This document shows positions 13,470 to 20,587 of a stretch of DNA of 20,587 nt, piece after piece (within the stretch, counting starts at the first letter, position 1; each line of letters starts with the position of its first letter). The notes beneath the pieces are model-generated. The model was not told where the DNA came from, ran no database searches, and worked only from the letters and a program-made list of their open reading frames with translations. The position numbers and the translations under genes were made by a program. The DNA lies in IMG/VR virus record IMGVR_UViG_3300035564_000048, positions 1-20,587 of that record. One strand, written 5' to 3'. This stretch comes from a virus.

Positions 13470-13891
13470 ATCAGAATTTCATCGCTAACGCGGTGTCGAG
13501 AGTGATGGCGCAAGCCGTCTCGACGGGGCTCTTTGTGAGTCTGGCGACGTTCCAGCGACCCTCTGGTACCTTCGACGCTGGCGGGGCACCTGACGGGCTC
13601 TACGCCAACGTGCCGGGCCTGACATCTATCCCCTGCATGAAGGCCAGCCCCGGAGATAGCGTTCGTGCCAGCGAGGCCCGCACAGAGCAGAACGTGACTG
13701 ACCTGGGACCGTGGCACATTCTCCTGAACGGCCTGTATCCCGAGGTGGAGAGCGGATGGCGAGGCGAAGACGCCAATTCTACCGGACCCTGGCGCGTGGT
13801 CGTAGACGGAGTGGATTACGACATTCGCGGAGTGGAGCGCGACTCGCAGAGCAAGATGACGCGATTGGAAGCTTTCTTGGTGACGATCTAA
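13466..13891 (+). CDS. Head-closure / head-tail joining protein
   Basis: A 141-residue protein. Position between connector and tail-terminator genes plus the features fit a head-closure (stopper) protein: an N-terminal helical part with RVMAQAVSTGLFVSLATFQRPSGTFD, a middle loop with a conserved-looking GLTSIPCMKA, and a beta-rich end GPWRVVVDGVDYDIRGVERDSQSKMTRLEAFLVTI, in which the WRVVVDGV-Y-I-GVE-DSQ-TRL pattern is typical of head-tail joining proteins. ATG 13466 overlaps the previous stop and its own stop overlaps the next start (TAATG). The family call is by pattern and position. Confidence 0.65.
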   Translation: MNQNFIANAVSRVMAQAVSTGLFVSLATFQRPSGTFDAGGAPDGLYANVPGLTSIPCMKASPGDSVRASEARTEQNVTDLGPWHILLNGLYPEVESGWRGEDANSTGPWRVVVDGVDYDIRGVERDSQSKMTRLEAFLVTI

Positions 13892-14355
13892 TGCCGATTA
13901 CCGTACTGTCGTGCGAGGCCAAAATGCGGATGCTTGCGGCGTCTGATGCCAGCCTGCAAGCGTTCTTCGGCACGCCTCCGGCAGTCTTCCGCTGGTTCGA
14001 CCGGCAACTCCCGCCCGGCTACATCGACAAGGGAACCTGTATGCGCGTGCGGCGCGTCTCGACGCAAAGTCAGTACGTGCAGGAGGGACCGATTGCCATG
14101 GAGATGATTCGTTTTCAGTTCGATGCCATCGATTTCTCTCCCGAGACCGCCCGTGCGGCGGCGCGTGCACTTGAAGATTGGTTCGGAACGGTGGACTTCA
14201 TGAGCGATGCTCAGTTCACCTCACCGTCGACGACGCCGAATCAGTTTCCAAACTTTCAGATCAATCAGCGCTCGTCGATTGAGCAACCGTTGACGGGCGC
14301 GGTTTATTACGTGGAGTCCCAAGACTTCCGGGTCTTCAATAACAGCAATTTTTAG
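13891..14355 (+). CDS. Tail terminator protein
   Basis: A 154-residue protein, within the usual length range. It follows the head-closure gene and precedes the tail tube gene, the standard place for the ring protein that caps the tail tube. The segment AMEMIRFQFDAIDFSPETARAAARALEDWF matches the central strand and helix of tail-terminator proteins (strand with VQF-like pattern, then a helix with R..A..L). The C-terminal part ends with a strand GAVYYVESQDFRVFNNSN. Start by TAATG overlap with the previous stop. Confidence 0.65.
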   Translation: MPITVLSCEAKMRMLAASDASLQAFFGTPPAVFRWFDRQLPPGYIDKGTCMRVRRVSTQSQYVQEGPIAMEMIRFQFDAIDFSPETARAAARALEDWFGTVDFMSDAQFTSPSTTPNQFPNFQINQRSSIEQPLTGAVYYVESQDFRVFNNSNF

Positions 14356-14370
14356 CAGCAAACAGAAGCA

Positions 14371-14377
14371 AAAGGAG
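14371..14377 (+). promoter_or_regulatory. Ribosome binding site of the tail tube gene
   Basis: AAAGGAG in a purine-rich stretch of the 33-base gap, 11 bases before ATG 14389. This is one of few structural starts not overlapping the previous gene, and it has its own good site, fitting high expression of the tail tube protein. Confidence 0.55.
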
Positions 14378-14388
14378 AAAACAGAAAC

Positions 14389-14820
14389 ATGCCGACTCTC
14401 TCAGTACCCGCGATCGCATCGCAGAACACCCTCTTGTACCTCGGAACCGACGTTTCGCCGTCGGTCTTTTCCGCCAATGTCGGACGACTTGGCGACATCA
14501 CCATCACCAACGAAACTACGACCGTGGATGTGACCAATCAGGAAAGCGGAGCCCGGCGCAAACTTGCCACAGTTATTGGCAACGGCCCGCTGACGGCAAA
14601 CCTTTTCTGGGAACCGACAAGCGTGCAGGATGAAGCGCTCCTGGCGCTGAAGAACCAAGTTCCTCCCGTGCTGCGCTCCTGGAAGATCGTTTGGCCTGAC
14701 GGGCAGGCGTGGCTCTTCGCGGCGTACTTGACGAAGTTTTCTCCGTCCAGCAAGATTGCCGACGCATTGCGCGCGGCATTCGAACTGACCATTGACGGTG
14801 AAATCCTGGTGGTGGGCTAA
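14389..14820 (+). CDS. Major tail tube protein
   Basis: A 143-residue beta-rich protein directly before the chaperone pair and tape measure, the conserved position for the tube subunit. Visible features: the N-terminal region (LLYLGTDVSPSVFS), GDITITNETTTVDVTNQESGARR (the loop and strand typical of lambda gpV/TP901-1-type tube proteins), KLATVIGNGPLTANLFWEP, and the end AALRAAFELTIDGEILVV with the usual F-L-I-G final strand pair. Its own strong ribosome site and size agree. The stop overlaps the next start (TAATG). Confidence 0.8.
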   Translation: MPTLSVPAIASQNTLLYLGTDVSPSVFSANVGRLGDITITNETTTVDVTNQESGARRKLATVIGNGPLTANLFWEPTSVQDEALLALKNQVPPVLRSWKIVWPDGQAWLFAAYLTKFSPSSKIADALRAAFELTIDGEILVVG

Positions 14821-15191
14821 TGTTGGCGATTGACTACCCGACTATCGAAGTCGGCGGGCGTCAACTCACCGTCCGATACACCCTGGCGGCGCAAATCCTC
14901 ATGGTTCGCCGCGGCATGGACCCGTCGCAACTCGGCGTATTGCTCGGCCCCGGCCTGAAGCGTGCCGAAAACCTCGTGCAGCTTTTCGCCTGCATGGTGG
15001 CCGAGAACTTTATCCCCGATGGGATGCAATTCTCGCTCGACGGTGCTCCCTCCGCTGACTACTGGGCTACGCAGATAGAACCGGGGCAACTCGGGGAAAT
15101 TGACCGCGTATGCGCCGTTGCGATGGGAAAAGTAACGGAGGCATTGCGGAGCAAACTGGCGGTAGTGCCTCCGGTGGAGCAAGCCAGCTAG
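14820..15191 (+). CDS. Tail assembly chaperone, short form
   Basis: A 123-residue protein equivalent in position and size to lambda gpG-type chaperones, which bind and order the tape measure protein during tail assembly. It opens with a beta strand pair (YPTIEVGGRQLTVRYTLAAQ) and is then helical (GPGLKRAENLVQLFACMVAENF). The sequence overlaps a second, -1 frame ORF that continues to 15490. The short form is made when ribosomes do not shift at 15125-15131. The call rests on position before the tape measure and on the overlap, as chaperone sequences are poorly conserved. Confidence 0.75.
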   Translation: MLAIDYPTIEVGGRQLTVRYTLAAQILMVRRGMDPSQLGVLLGPGLKRAENLVQLFACMVAENFIPDGMQFSLDGAPSADYWATQIEPGQLGEIDRVCAVAMGKVTEALRSKLAVVPPVEQAS

Positions 15192-15490
15192 ACGAGCAAT
15201 ACTGGCTGGATCTGGAAGCGTTCGGCGTTTCTCCGTGCGGACTCGCGATGGATCAGCGGTCGTTCTGGCTGCTGACCAATCGCGAGTTTGCCGCGTTGAA
15301 GCGCCGCTTCAATCTGGCCCACGTGATCAAGGATTCCGACTCACCCGCCATATCTGCGCCGGCCGATTGGGCCAAAGACCGCGAGACGATCTCGCCCGGT
15401 CTACTACTGAAAAAGTGGGACCTGTCCGAATCCCAAGCCATTGACGCGCTATGGCTGCGCACGGGCCACAAAATAGGGAGACCAAACTGA
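14820..15490 (+). CDS. Tail assembly chaperone, frameshifted long form
   Basis: Predicted 223-residue fusion, lambda gpGT-like: the first 104 residues of the short chaperone, then a -1 shift on GGGAAAA at 15125-15131, so that translation continues from 15131 as SNGGIAEQTGGSASGGASQ and then an acidic/aromatic part (YWLDLEAFGVSPCGLAMDQR) to a stop at 15488-15490. The second frame is open from 15110 and has no suitable start codon near its conserved part with a ribosome site, which argues for frameshifting rather than separate initiation. In lambda and many siphoviruses the extension recruits the tail tube protein while the shared part binds the tape measure. The long form's stop overlaps the tape measure start (TGATG). 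Confidence 0.7.
15125..15173 (+). other. Programmed -1 frameshift site with stimulatory stem-loop
   Basis: Heptamer G GGA AAA (15125-15131) is in the X XXY YYZ register of the chaperone frame (codons ATG GGA AAA). Four bases later CGGAGGCA (15136-15143) pairs perfectly with TGCCTCCG (15166-15173). A smaller TTGC/GCAA stem (15144-15147 with 15151-15154) can form within the loop. Both ORFs overlap at 15110-15191. Confidence 0.75.
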
Positions 15491-18400
15491 TGGCTGACAA
15501 CGAGTCTTTGCCTGGAATCAGTATTCCGATCGTAGCGGATTACTCCGCGCTCCAATCCCAGTTTGCCGAAGCGCAGAGCGCGGCACAGCAGGCGGGAACC
15601 AACATTGCCGGCGCGTTCACGGGCGCGGCTGCCGGCGTGACCACATTCGAGCAGGCCGTCGAGCAGGCGGTTGCCAGTGGGAAGACTCTATCCGAGGCCA
15701 TTGCAGGAGCATCAACGTATCTCTCGCAGGCGGGCTCGGCGGCGCAGCAATCGGCCGGCGAAGTCTCGGCGCTCAGCAACACGATGGATCCGCTCTCGGC
15801 CGGCGCGAAGTCCGCGGCGGAATCCACGGCTGGATTGGCGGCGTCCGAAGTGGCCGCCGGGCAGGCGGCGACCGAATCGGCGCACGAAACGGCCAGTCTG
15901 CGAGAGCAGTTTCTTGCGCTCGGGGAAGCTCTGGCAGTCACGGCGGCGCTGAAAGAATTCGGAGAAAGGGCACTCGACGTTGCGGCGGAACAGCAAAACC
16001 TGATTATCTCCCTGACCGCGTTGACCGGCAGCGCCGAGGCCGCGCAAGTCCAACTGGAGGAAATCAACAAGTTTGCATTCTCTAACGCGCTCGGAATCGA
16101 CGCCGTAGAGACCGCAACTCAGAAGCTAATCGCGTTCGGATTCAACGCCGAACAAGCGGGGAAGCTACTGCAGGCGGCGGCAGACTCGGCGGCGGCGACT
16201 GGAAACAGTTTCGATGCAGTCGCAACCAAGATCTCGAATATCGCACTGAGCGGAAACGCGGGAGCGCGGCAACTGGTTGCGCTCGGCATCTCGGCGGATG
16301 ACCTGGCGAAGAAAATGGGCGTTGCCTCCGACGAGGTGACGAAGGCATTCAAGGCCCTGGATCAATCGCAGCGCGTCGAGGTGCTGACGGCGGCGCTCGA
16401 CAAGTTCGGCGGCGTGGCTGGCTCCGTGGCGCAAGGGATGAGTGGCCAGTGGCAGAACCTCGAGAACGATCTGCATAACGTATTCGAGCAGATTGGCGGG
16501 GAACTTCTGCCCGTCGTCACCAGCCTGATTGGGCTCCTGCGAGACGATGTAATTCCGTTCGTCAAGGGCGCATCCGAGGCGTTTGCGGAGCTGCCGGCAC
16601 CCGTCAAGGAATTCGCCATCGGCGCGGGGCTCGTGGTTGCGGCTCTGGCACCGCTGGCCGTCGGTCTCGCCGGCCTCTCGCTGGCAATGACCGGCCTGCA
16701 AACCATCGTGCCGATTGTGACCGGCCTAATGGAATCGTTCGGCCTGGCTTCGGTCACCACGGCGGCAGAGGAAGAGATCGCGGCGGCGGCGACTACCAAA
16801 CTAGGCGGCGCGGCATCCACGGCAGCGGTGGAGTTGGAGGGCGCAGAAGTCGCGGCGGCTGGCTTTGGCGGCGCTCTGAGCCTCACCCTTGCCGTCGGAG
16901 TGGCGGCGGCAGCGATATCCCTGATCGATCTCAAGGCGCGGCTGGATGGCGCTCATGCCGCGCTGGACGGCATTTCCCAAAGCAACTGGAATGATTGGCT
17001 GAAGCGGGCGACGGACGGGCTCAAGACTGCCAGTATCTCGACGGCAGACCTCGAGGCGGCAGCGGCGAAACTGAAGACCGGCCTGGAACTCGGGGCGATC
17101 TCAGCCACGCAGTACGCGGCGGCGATGGACGCTATCACGGCAGCCGAGAAGCGCGTCGAAGCTGAGAACCTTGCGGACTCGGTGGCGAAGTGGACCTCCG
17201 GCCTCACTGTCCTGAAGGACACCAGCACGAAGGCAGCAGACGGTCTCTCTCTGCTGAAGCAGGCGATGGATGACGCCGCGGCGGCACAGGCGCGCGTGGC
17301 CGTCGAGTACCAGGCGGGCGCGAAAACTGCGGGCGATCTGATCTCAGCGAATAACGCACTGGCCGCGGCGCAGAAGTCCTACAATGACGCGCTGGCAGCC
17401 ACGAAGCCAAACGAATACCTGGACGGATTGAAGCGGCTTGCCAGTCAGGAGGAAATCAACGCGGCGTCTGAGGATGTTCTGGCGAGCAAAATGACGCTGT
17501 TGCAACGGGCGGCGCTACTCGCCGGACAGCAACTGTTTGACTTGAACGAACAGGCTAAACTCCTCAATCTACAAGTCGATGCCGGAACCGCTAAGGAATC
17601 CGACTATATCGCGAAACTTGGGGAAGTAGCGTCCGCTGCAACTAATTATAAGACGGCGGCAGAAGCACTCAACGCCGAGAAGTTGAAGGGCGAACAGGCG
17701 ACCGCGAATCTCACCGATGCCGAACGGAACTTTGGGATCGAGATGCTTGTCGCCAACAAGACCGTTGACGACCAGGGGAACGCGATCAAAGAGACGACGC
17801 GCGCCGTCGGTGACTTCGGCGTGGAGCTTATTACCACCACGATCCCGACCGAGCAGAATATGGCGGGCGTGATCGACTTCACGAACACGGCCATCAATCG
17901 GCAGATCGAAGCATTTCGCGCGGCCGATACCGAGGTCGGTTCGCTTTCCGCAGATATCAAATCCCTGACGGAAGATTTTCTTGGTCTCGGAGATGCGCAA
18001 AGCAACAGCGCGTCGATGAAACTCAAGGCCCCGGCTGGCTACGTGATCCAGTCGCATTATGTCGGTGAAAGTCTGGTGATCGACTACGCACCGACGCCGG
18101 CCACGCAGTTGAAGCTATCCGAGGATGCGGCGCGGCAGCAGGCAGACCAGCAGAGCAACCCGCGCGGCGCCACAGACCCGGTATCGCTGGCAAAGCAGAC
18201 TTTGGCTGAGGCACAGGCGATACTTCCGCTCATCCAGCAGGCATTCCAGGCGGGGAACGCGGGCATCAAGGCGTCCGACGTCCAGAGCGCTCAGCAGGCG
18301 GTTGCGTCGGCACAGTCGGCACTCGACAAGTTGACGGGCGCGGCGACTACGGCTGTCCAATCTTCGGGCGGCGGATCGGCCACGCGCACGGTCTCTACGA

Positions 18401-19125
18401 CGGTGGTTTCCGGACCCACGGACACCGCGGCCAGCGGCGGCAGCTATCCCGGCGTGGTGATCCACCAGGCACCCGGCGAAGTGCTGTTGGTCTCCCAGAC
18501 TGCCGGCAACTACTATCAGGCGGTCTCCAGCGCTTCCGGTGGCGGAGACACTGCGGGGCTTGCGGCGGCAACTGCGGCAGATGCGGCAAGCGTGACAGCG
18601 ATGGCGGTTTCCCAGGCGTCCGACACGATCAAGCTGGTAGTCGGAGACCTTCGCAGCCTGACGGACGTTATTGGAGCCATATCCAATTCCATCGGAGTCA
18701 ACGTAAATGCTTCGAAGAACGTCACCGGGCCAGTTTCGAGCATCGGCGGATCCAGTGCAGCGGCTGCCGCAGCGGCCGGCGTTAACGTGCCCGGATCGCG
18801 GAATGTGACCGGAGCGCTCACCAATGTGACCGGCGACCAGAAGCCATACGTTCAGCCGGCGACCAGCGGGCCAGACCTACAGAGCGTCGTCGGGGGAAGC
18901 TACATCGCGTACCCGGGCGGCGTCAGCGGGTACGGGAACTATCAACCTCCGACTGCGCCGATTGGACCGACCGGACAGCAGAACGGCGGCGTGCAGACCT
19001 TCCATGTGGATTTTTCGGGCGCGAACTTCTCGGGCGCGAATCCCGACGCGATCAAGGCGGCAATTATGCGCGTGCTGCCCGATGCATTGGTGAGAGTGAC
19101 AAGAGACGCAGGAGCGAGGTACTAA
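15490..19125 (+). CDS. Tape measure protein
   Basis: A 1211-residue protein that sets tail length and lies in the tail lumen. The sequence is dominated by Ala, Gln, Glu and Ser helices (residues 1-340), then two hydrophobic segments, about 387-429 (FAIGAGLVVAALAPLAVGLA region) and about 467-487 (GALSLTLAVGVAAAAIS), as in many siphovirus tape measures, followed by more helices to about 780. A flexible Gly/Ser/Pro/Thr-rich part (about 890-1170) contains a degenerate repeat. It ends with VDFSGANFSGANP.AIKAAI, a typical tape measure end. Start ATG 15490 overlaps the chaperone stop and AGGGAG precedes it. No lysozyme or peptidase domain was recognised. Confidence 0.85.
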   Translation: MADNESLPGISIPIVADYSALQSQFAEAQSAAQQAGTNIAGAFTGAAAGVTTFEQAVEQAVASGKTLSEAIAGASTYLSQAGSAAQQSAGEVSALSNTMDPLSAGAKSAAESTAGLAASEVAAGQAATESAHETASLREQFLALGEALAVTAALKEFGERALDVAAEQQNLIISLTALTGSAEAAQVQLEEINKFAFSNALGIDAVETATQKLIAFGFNAEQAGKLLQAAADSAAATGNSFDAVATKISNIALSGNAGARQLVALGISADDLAKKMGVASDEVTKAFKALDQSQRVEVLTAALDKFGGVAGSVAQGMSGQWQNLENDLHNVFEQIGGELLPVVTSLIGLLRDDVIPFVKGASEAFAELPAPVKEFAIGAGLVVAALAPLAVGLAGLSLAMTGLQTIVPIVTGLMESFGLASVTTAAEEEIAAAATTKLGGAASTAAVELEGAEVAAAGFGGALSLTLAVGVAAAAISLIDLKARLDGAHAALDGISQSNWNDWLKRATDGLKTASISTADLEAAAAKLKTGLELGAISATQYAAAMDAITAAEKRVEAENLADSVAKWTSGLTVLKDTSTKAADGLSLLKQAMDDAAAAQARVAVEYQAGAKTAGDLISANNALAAAQKSYNDALAATKPNEYLDGLKRLASQEEINAASEDVLASKMTLLQRAALLAGQQLFDLNEQAKLLNLQVDAGTAKESDYIAKLGEVASAATNYKTAAEALNAEKLKGEQATANLTDAERNFGIEMLVANKTVDDQGNAIKETTRAVGDFGVELITTTIPTEQNMAGVIDFTNTAINRQIEAFRAADTEVGSLSADIKSLTEDFLGLGDAQSNSASMKLKAPAGYVIQSHYVGESLVIDYAPTPATQLKLSEDAARQQADQQSNPRGATDPVSLAKQTLAEAQAILPLIQQAFQAGNAGIKASDVQSAQQAVASAQSALDKLTGAATTAVQSSGGGSATRTVSTTVVSGPTDTAASGGSYPGVVIHQAPGEVLLVSQTAGNYYQAVSSASGGGDTAGLAAATAADAASVTAMAVSQASDTIKLVVGDLRSLTDVIGAISNSIGVNVNASKNVTGPVSSIGGSSAAAAAAAGVNVPGSRNVTGALTNVTGDQKPYVQPATSGPDLQSVVGGSYIAYPGGVSGYGNYQPPTAPIGPTGQQNGGVQTFHVDFSGANFSGANPDAIKAAIMRVLPDALVRVTRDAGARY
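18694..18813 (+). repeat. Degenerate internal repeat in the tape measure gene
   Basis: The tape measure encodes GVNVNASKNVTG (18694-18729) and again GVNVPGSRNVTG (18778-18813), linked by a Ser/Ala-rich stretch. The two copies differ at the DNA level, so it is a protein-level duplication in the low-complexity C-terminal part. Confidence 0.5.
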
Positions 19126-19128
19126 AAT

Positions 19129-19275
19129 ATGGAACCATCAAAACCGGGACAAAAAGACGAACGCATTGTGAGATTGGAGGATTGCTTGCGCGTGATCATT
19201 AGGACATCTTGCGAATCCAATATTCGTAACGAGGCGCTGATGGCACTTGCAGGAGATCCAAGAAAAAGGGACTAG
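19129..19275 (+). CDS. Small hypothetical protein between tape measure and hub genes
   Basis: A 48-residue ORF starting at ATG 19129, with GGAGCGAGG about 9 bases upstream, and ending in TAG at 19273-19275, 4 bases before the next start. The sequence is charged at the N terminus (MEPSKPGQKDERIVRLED) and contains two Cys. Helical by eye; no family recognised. Its tight fit in the gap with a good ribosome site makes a real gene likely. Confidence 0.5.
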   Translation: MEPSKPGQKDERIVRLEDCLRVIIRTSCESNIRNEALMALAGDPRKRD

Positions 19276-19279
19276 CTTT

Positions 19280-20587
19280 ATGAGCGGATTCAAGCCGACC
19301 GTCTTAGCCGATTCGCTGGAGTTGTATATCGGGACGCCTGGAACCGGACGCGCCACAGCCAGCAGCACAACGCTGGACACGGTGGTGTTTACGCAGTTGC
19401 CCGGCCAGCCCGCGGCGTCGGTCTTCACGCCGGCCGACGTGGGAATGCCTATCGCGATCATCGGCGGCGGCCCGGTCAATCCGCTCATGCCCGCGCCGTG
19501 GTTCGTACAGGGATCTCTCTTCCACACGACAGTTGCGGCCTATGTCAGCCCTTCGGAAGTCACGCTCACCGCCGCGCCGGATACTTCGATTTTCAACACC
19601 GGATTCTGCACGGTCATCATGTACCGCCGATGCCTGATGCAGATGGACCAGTTTCAATTCCAGTCGTCGATTGCGCCTGGGAGCGCGAGTACTTTGGATT
19701 TCACAGTGCTCGCGGTCAACAACCCGTACATCGACCGATTCACGACCATCGCCAACGGGCAGCCGGTTTATTTCCGCTCCACCGATTCCGCCGTGGGGGA
19801 CATCTTCGGCGGCTTCATTGACACGCGCGACGTCGAGAATCTCGTCGGTACCGCACTGACGCCGTACTCCTGGACGTGCCACTGTGCGGCATGGGCCCGG
19901 CTGGCCTATCGGCGCGCGGTGCCTCCGGCACTCGGCCAGATCTTCACGGGCGCGGCGCAAGACGTGTTCACGAAGTGCGTTCTGTTTTTCCTGAAAGATG
20001 ACGGCGTGGCGGCCGACGCCTCGGCCTCAACTGTCGTCACCGTCGGCGCCCCGGTGGGAACCTACGTCAACAAACTCCTGGATGACGTGGTGCAAGCGCT
20101 CAGCACGCCGACGGCGCAATGGTACTGGGATACCGACGCCTGGCGCACGTTCCGACTGCGGCAGCGCTCGGCGGTCGCGGCCCCGTGGAACGTGGCAAAT
20201 GGATCCGATCTATTCGCGGGCGCGGCTCCGGTCCAATTGCAGGACAGCACCTCGCACGATAAAAAGGCCAATTCGATTTACGCCGTCGGGACGAATGTTT
20301 TGTTCGACGGCCTGAACGCAACTTTCATCGGCAACGGCCAAGACAAGAGTTTCAACTGCCCCGTGCCGATCTTCAAGGTCCCGGCGATCACTCTCAACGG
20401 CGGCGCGCAGACGGTCGGAATCCTCGGAGTCGATGTAGGTTTCGACTGGTACTGGAATTCCGGGAGCACCACGGTTACCCAGGACACGGCAGACGCGGTG
20501 CTCACGCCATCAGATACGCTGCTGGTGAGCTACACCACGGCCGCGCCCGGCGTGGCGCAGTATTTCGACGTGGGCAGCTTGCAGACC
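19280..20587 (+). CDS. Distal tail / baseplate hub-like protein, 3' partial
   Basis: An ORF starting at ATG 19280 and open to the window edge (436 codons visible). It follows the tape measure, where distal tail and hub genes lie. The N-terminal 120 residues are beta- and Gly/Pro-rich (LELYIGTPGTGRA, VFTQLPGQP). A later part, YVNKLLDDVVQALSTPTAQWYWDTDAWRTFRLRQRS (about 263-298), resembles the hub-type segment in phage tail proteins where N..LD.L....g..W.iD.d..l.F..R occurs. SHDKKANSIYAVGTNV follows, as in domains after this part. It is likely the tail tip/hub component that joins tube to fibres. The end is missing, so enzymatic domains cannot be excluded. Confidence 0.6.
   Translation, partial: MSGFKPTVLADSLELYIGTPGTGRATASSTTLDTVVFTQLPGQPAASVFTPADVGMPIAIIGGGPVNPLMPAPWFVQGSLFHTTVAAYVSPSEVTLTAAPDTSIFNTGFCTVIMYRRCLMQMDQFQFQSSIAPGSASTLDFTVLAVNNPYIDRFTTIANGQPVYFRSTDSAVGDIFGGFIDTRDVENLVGTALTPYSWTCHCAAWARLAYRRAVPPALGQIFTGAAQDVFTKCVLFFLKDDGVAADASASTVVTVGAPVGTYVNKLLDDVVQALSTPTAQWYWDTDAWRTFRLRQRSAVAAPWNVANGSDLFAGAAPVQLQDSTSHDKKANSIYAVGTNVLFDGLNATFIGNGQDKSFNCPVPIFKVPAITLNGGAQTVGILGVDVGFDWYWNSGSTTVTQDTADAVLTPSDTLLVSYTTAAPGVAQYFDVGSLQT

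Noticed and set aside
14341-14388. Possible promoter or terminator in the gap before the tail tube gene
   Set aside because: AT-rich tract present but no hairpin and no -35/-10 pair; the gap is explained by a ribosome binding site.
16165-16934. Overlapping minus-strand ORFs (178 and 190 aa) inside the tape measure gene
   Set aside because: Low-complexity Ala/Ser/Arg frames opposite the Ala-rich tape measure; overlapping each other and without motifs.
1-20587. CRISPR array, tRNA genes or att sites
   Set aside because: No regularly spaced direct repeats, cloverleaf-like sequence or recombinase gene noticed anywhere in the window.

Overview
The window is a stretch of a tailed double-stranded DNA phage (free phage contig or prophage) with long-tailed siphovirus-type structural genes. 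No integrase, terminase, tRNA, rRNA, CRISPR array or insertion sequence is visible. The DNA is GC-rich by eye. Most genes carry Shine-Dalgarno sequences or are joined to the gene before by ATGA, TAATG or TGATG stop/start overlaps, so the host is a bacterium that uses Shine-Dalgarno initiation. I cannot name the host; a GC-rich soil bacterium is only a guess.

Left part (1-3417): seven tightly overlapping plus-strand genes. Two are family-2-like glycosyltransferases (the first cut by the window edge), one is a class I SAM-dependent methyltransferase, one resembles the DUF7694 phage family, one is a zinc-ribbon protein, and two are unrecognised. They run directly into the portal gene, so they are probably co-transcribed with it.

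Head module (3414-12697): portal, a KTSC-domain/zinc-finger protein, a MuF-like head protein and a DNA cytosine-C5 methyltransferase come first. The plus-strand run is then interrupted (7624-9107) by a minus-strand cassette (a proline-rich ORF, a 53-aa two-helix membrane protein, and an HK97 gp10-like tail-completion protein), a small plus-strand protein, and a minus-strand zinc-finger protein. The plus strand resumes with a 557-aa scaffold/prohead-protease fusion, a decoration-like protein and the major capsid protein. A strong GC hairpin follows the capsid gene.

Connector and tail module (12776-20587): head-tail connector, a small membrane protein, head-closure protein, tail terminator, tail tube protein, two tail assembly chaperone frames joined by a probable -1 programmed frameshift, a 1211-aa tape measure protein, a 48-aa protein, and a distal tail/hub-like protein that runs off the right edge.

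The most notable signals are: (1) a heptamer GGGAAAA in the right frame, with a downstream stem-loop, in the chaperone overlap; (2) a near-consensus promoter ending exactly 6 nt before an ATG, predicting a leaderless mRNA, with a palindrome over its -10 box, and two more starts nearby with the same 6-nt arrangement; (3) the inverted, displaced gp10-like cassette with its short two-helix partner; (4) the glycosyltransferase/methyltransferase operon upstream of the portal. These are readings of sequence only; no searches were run.
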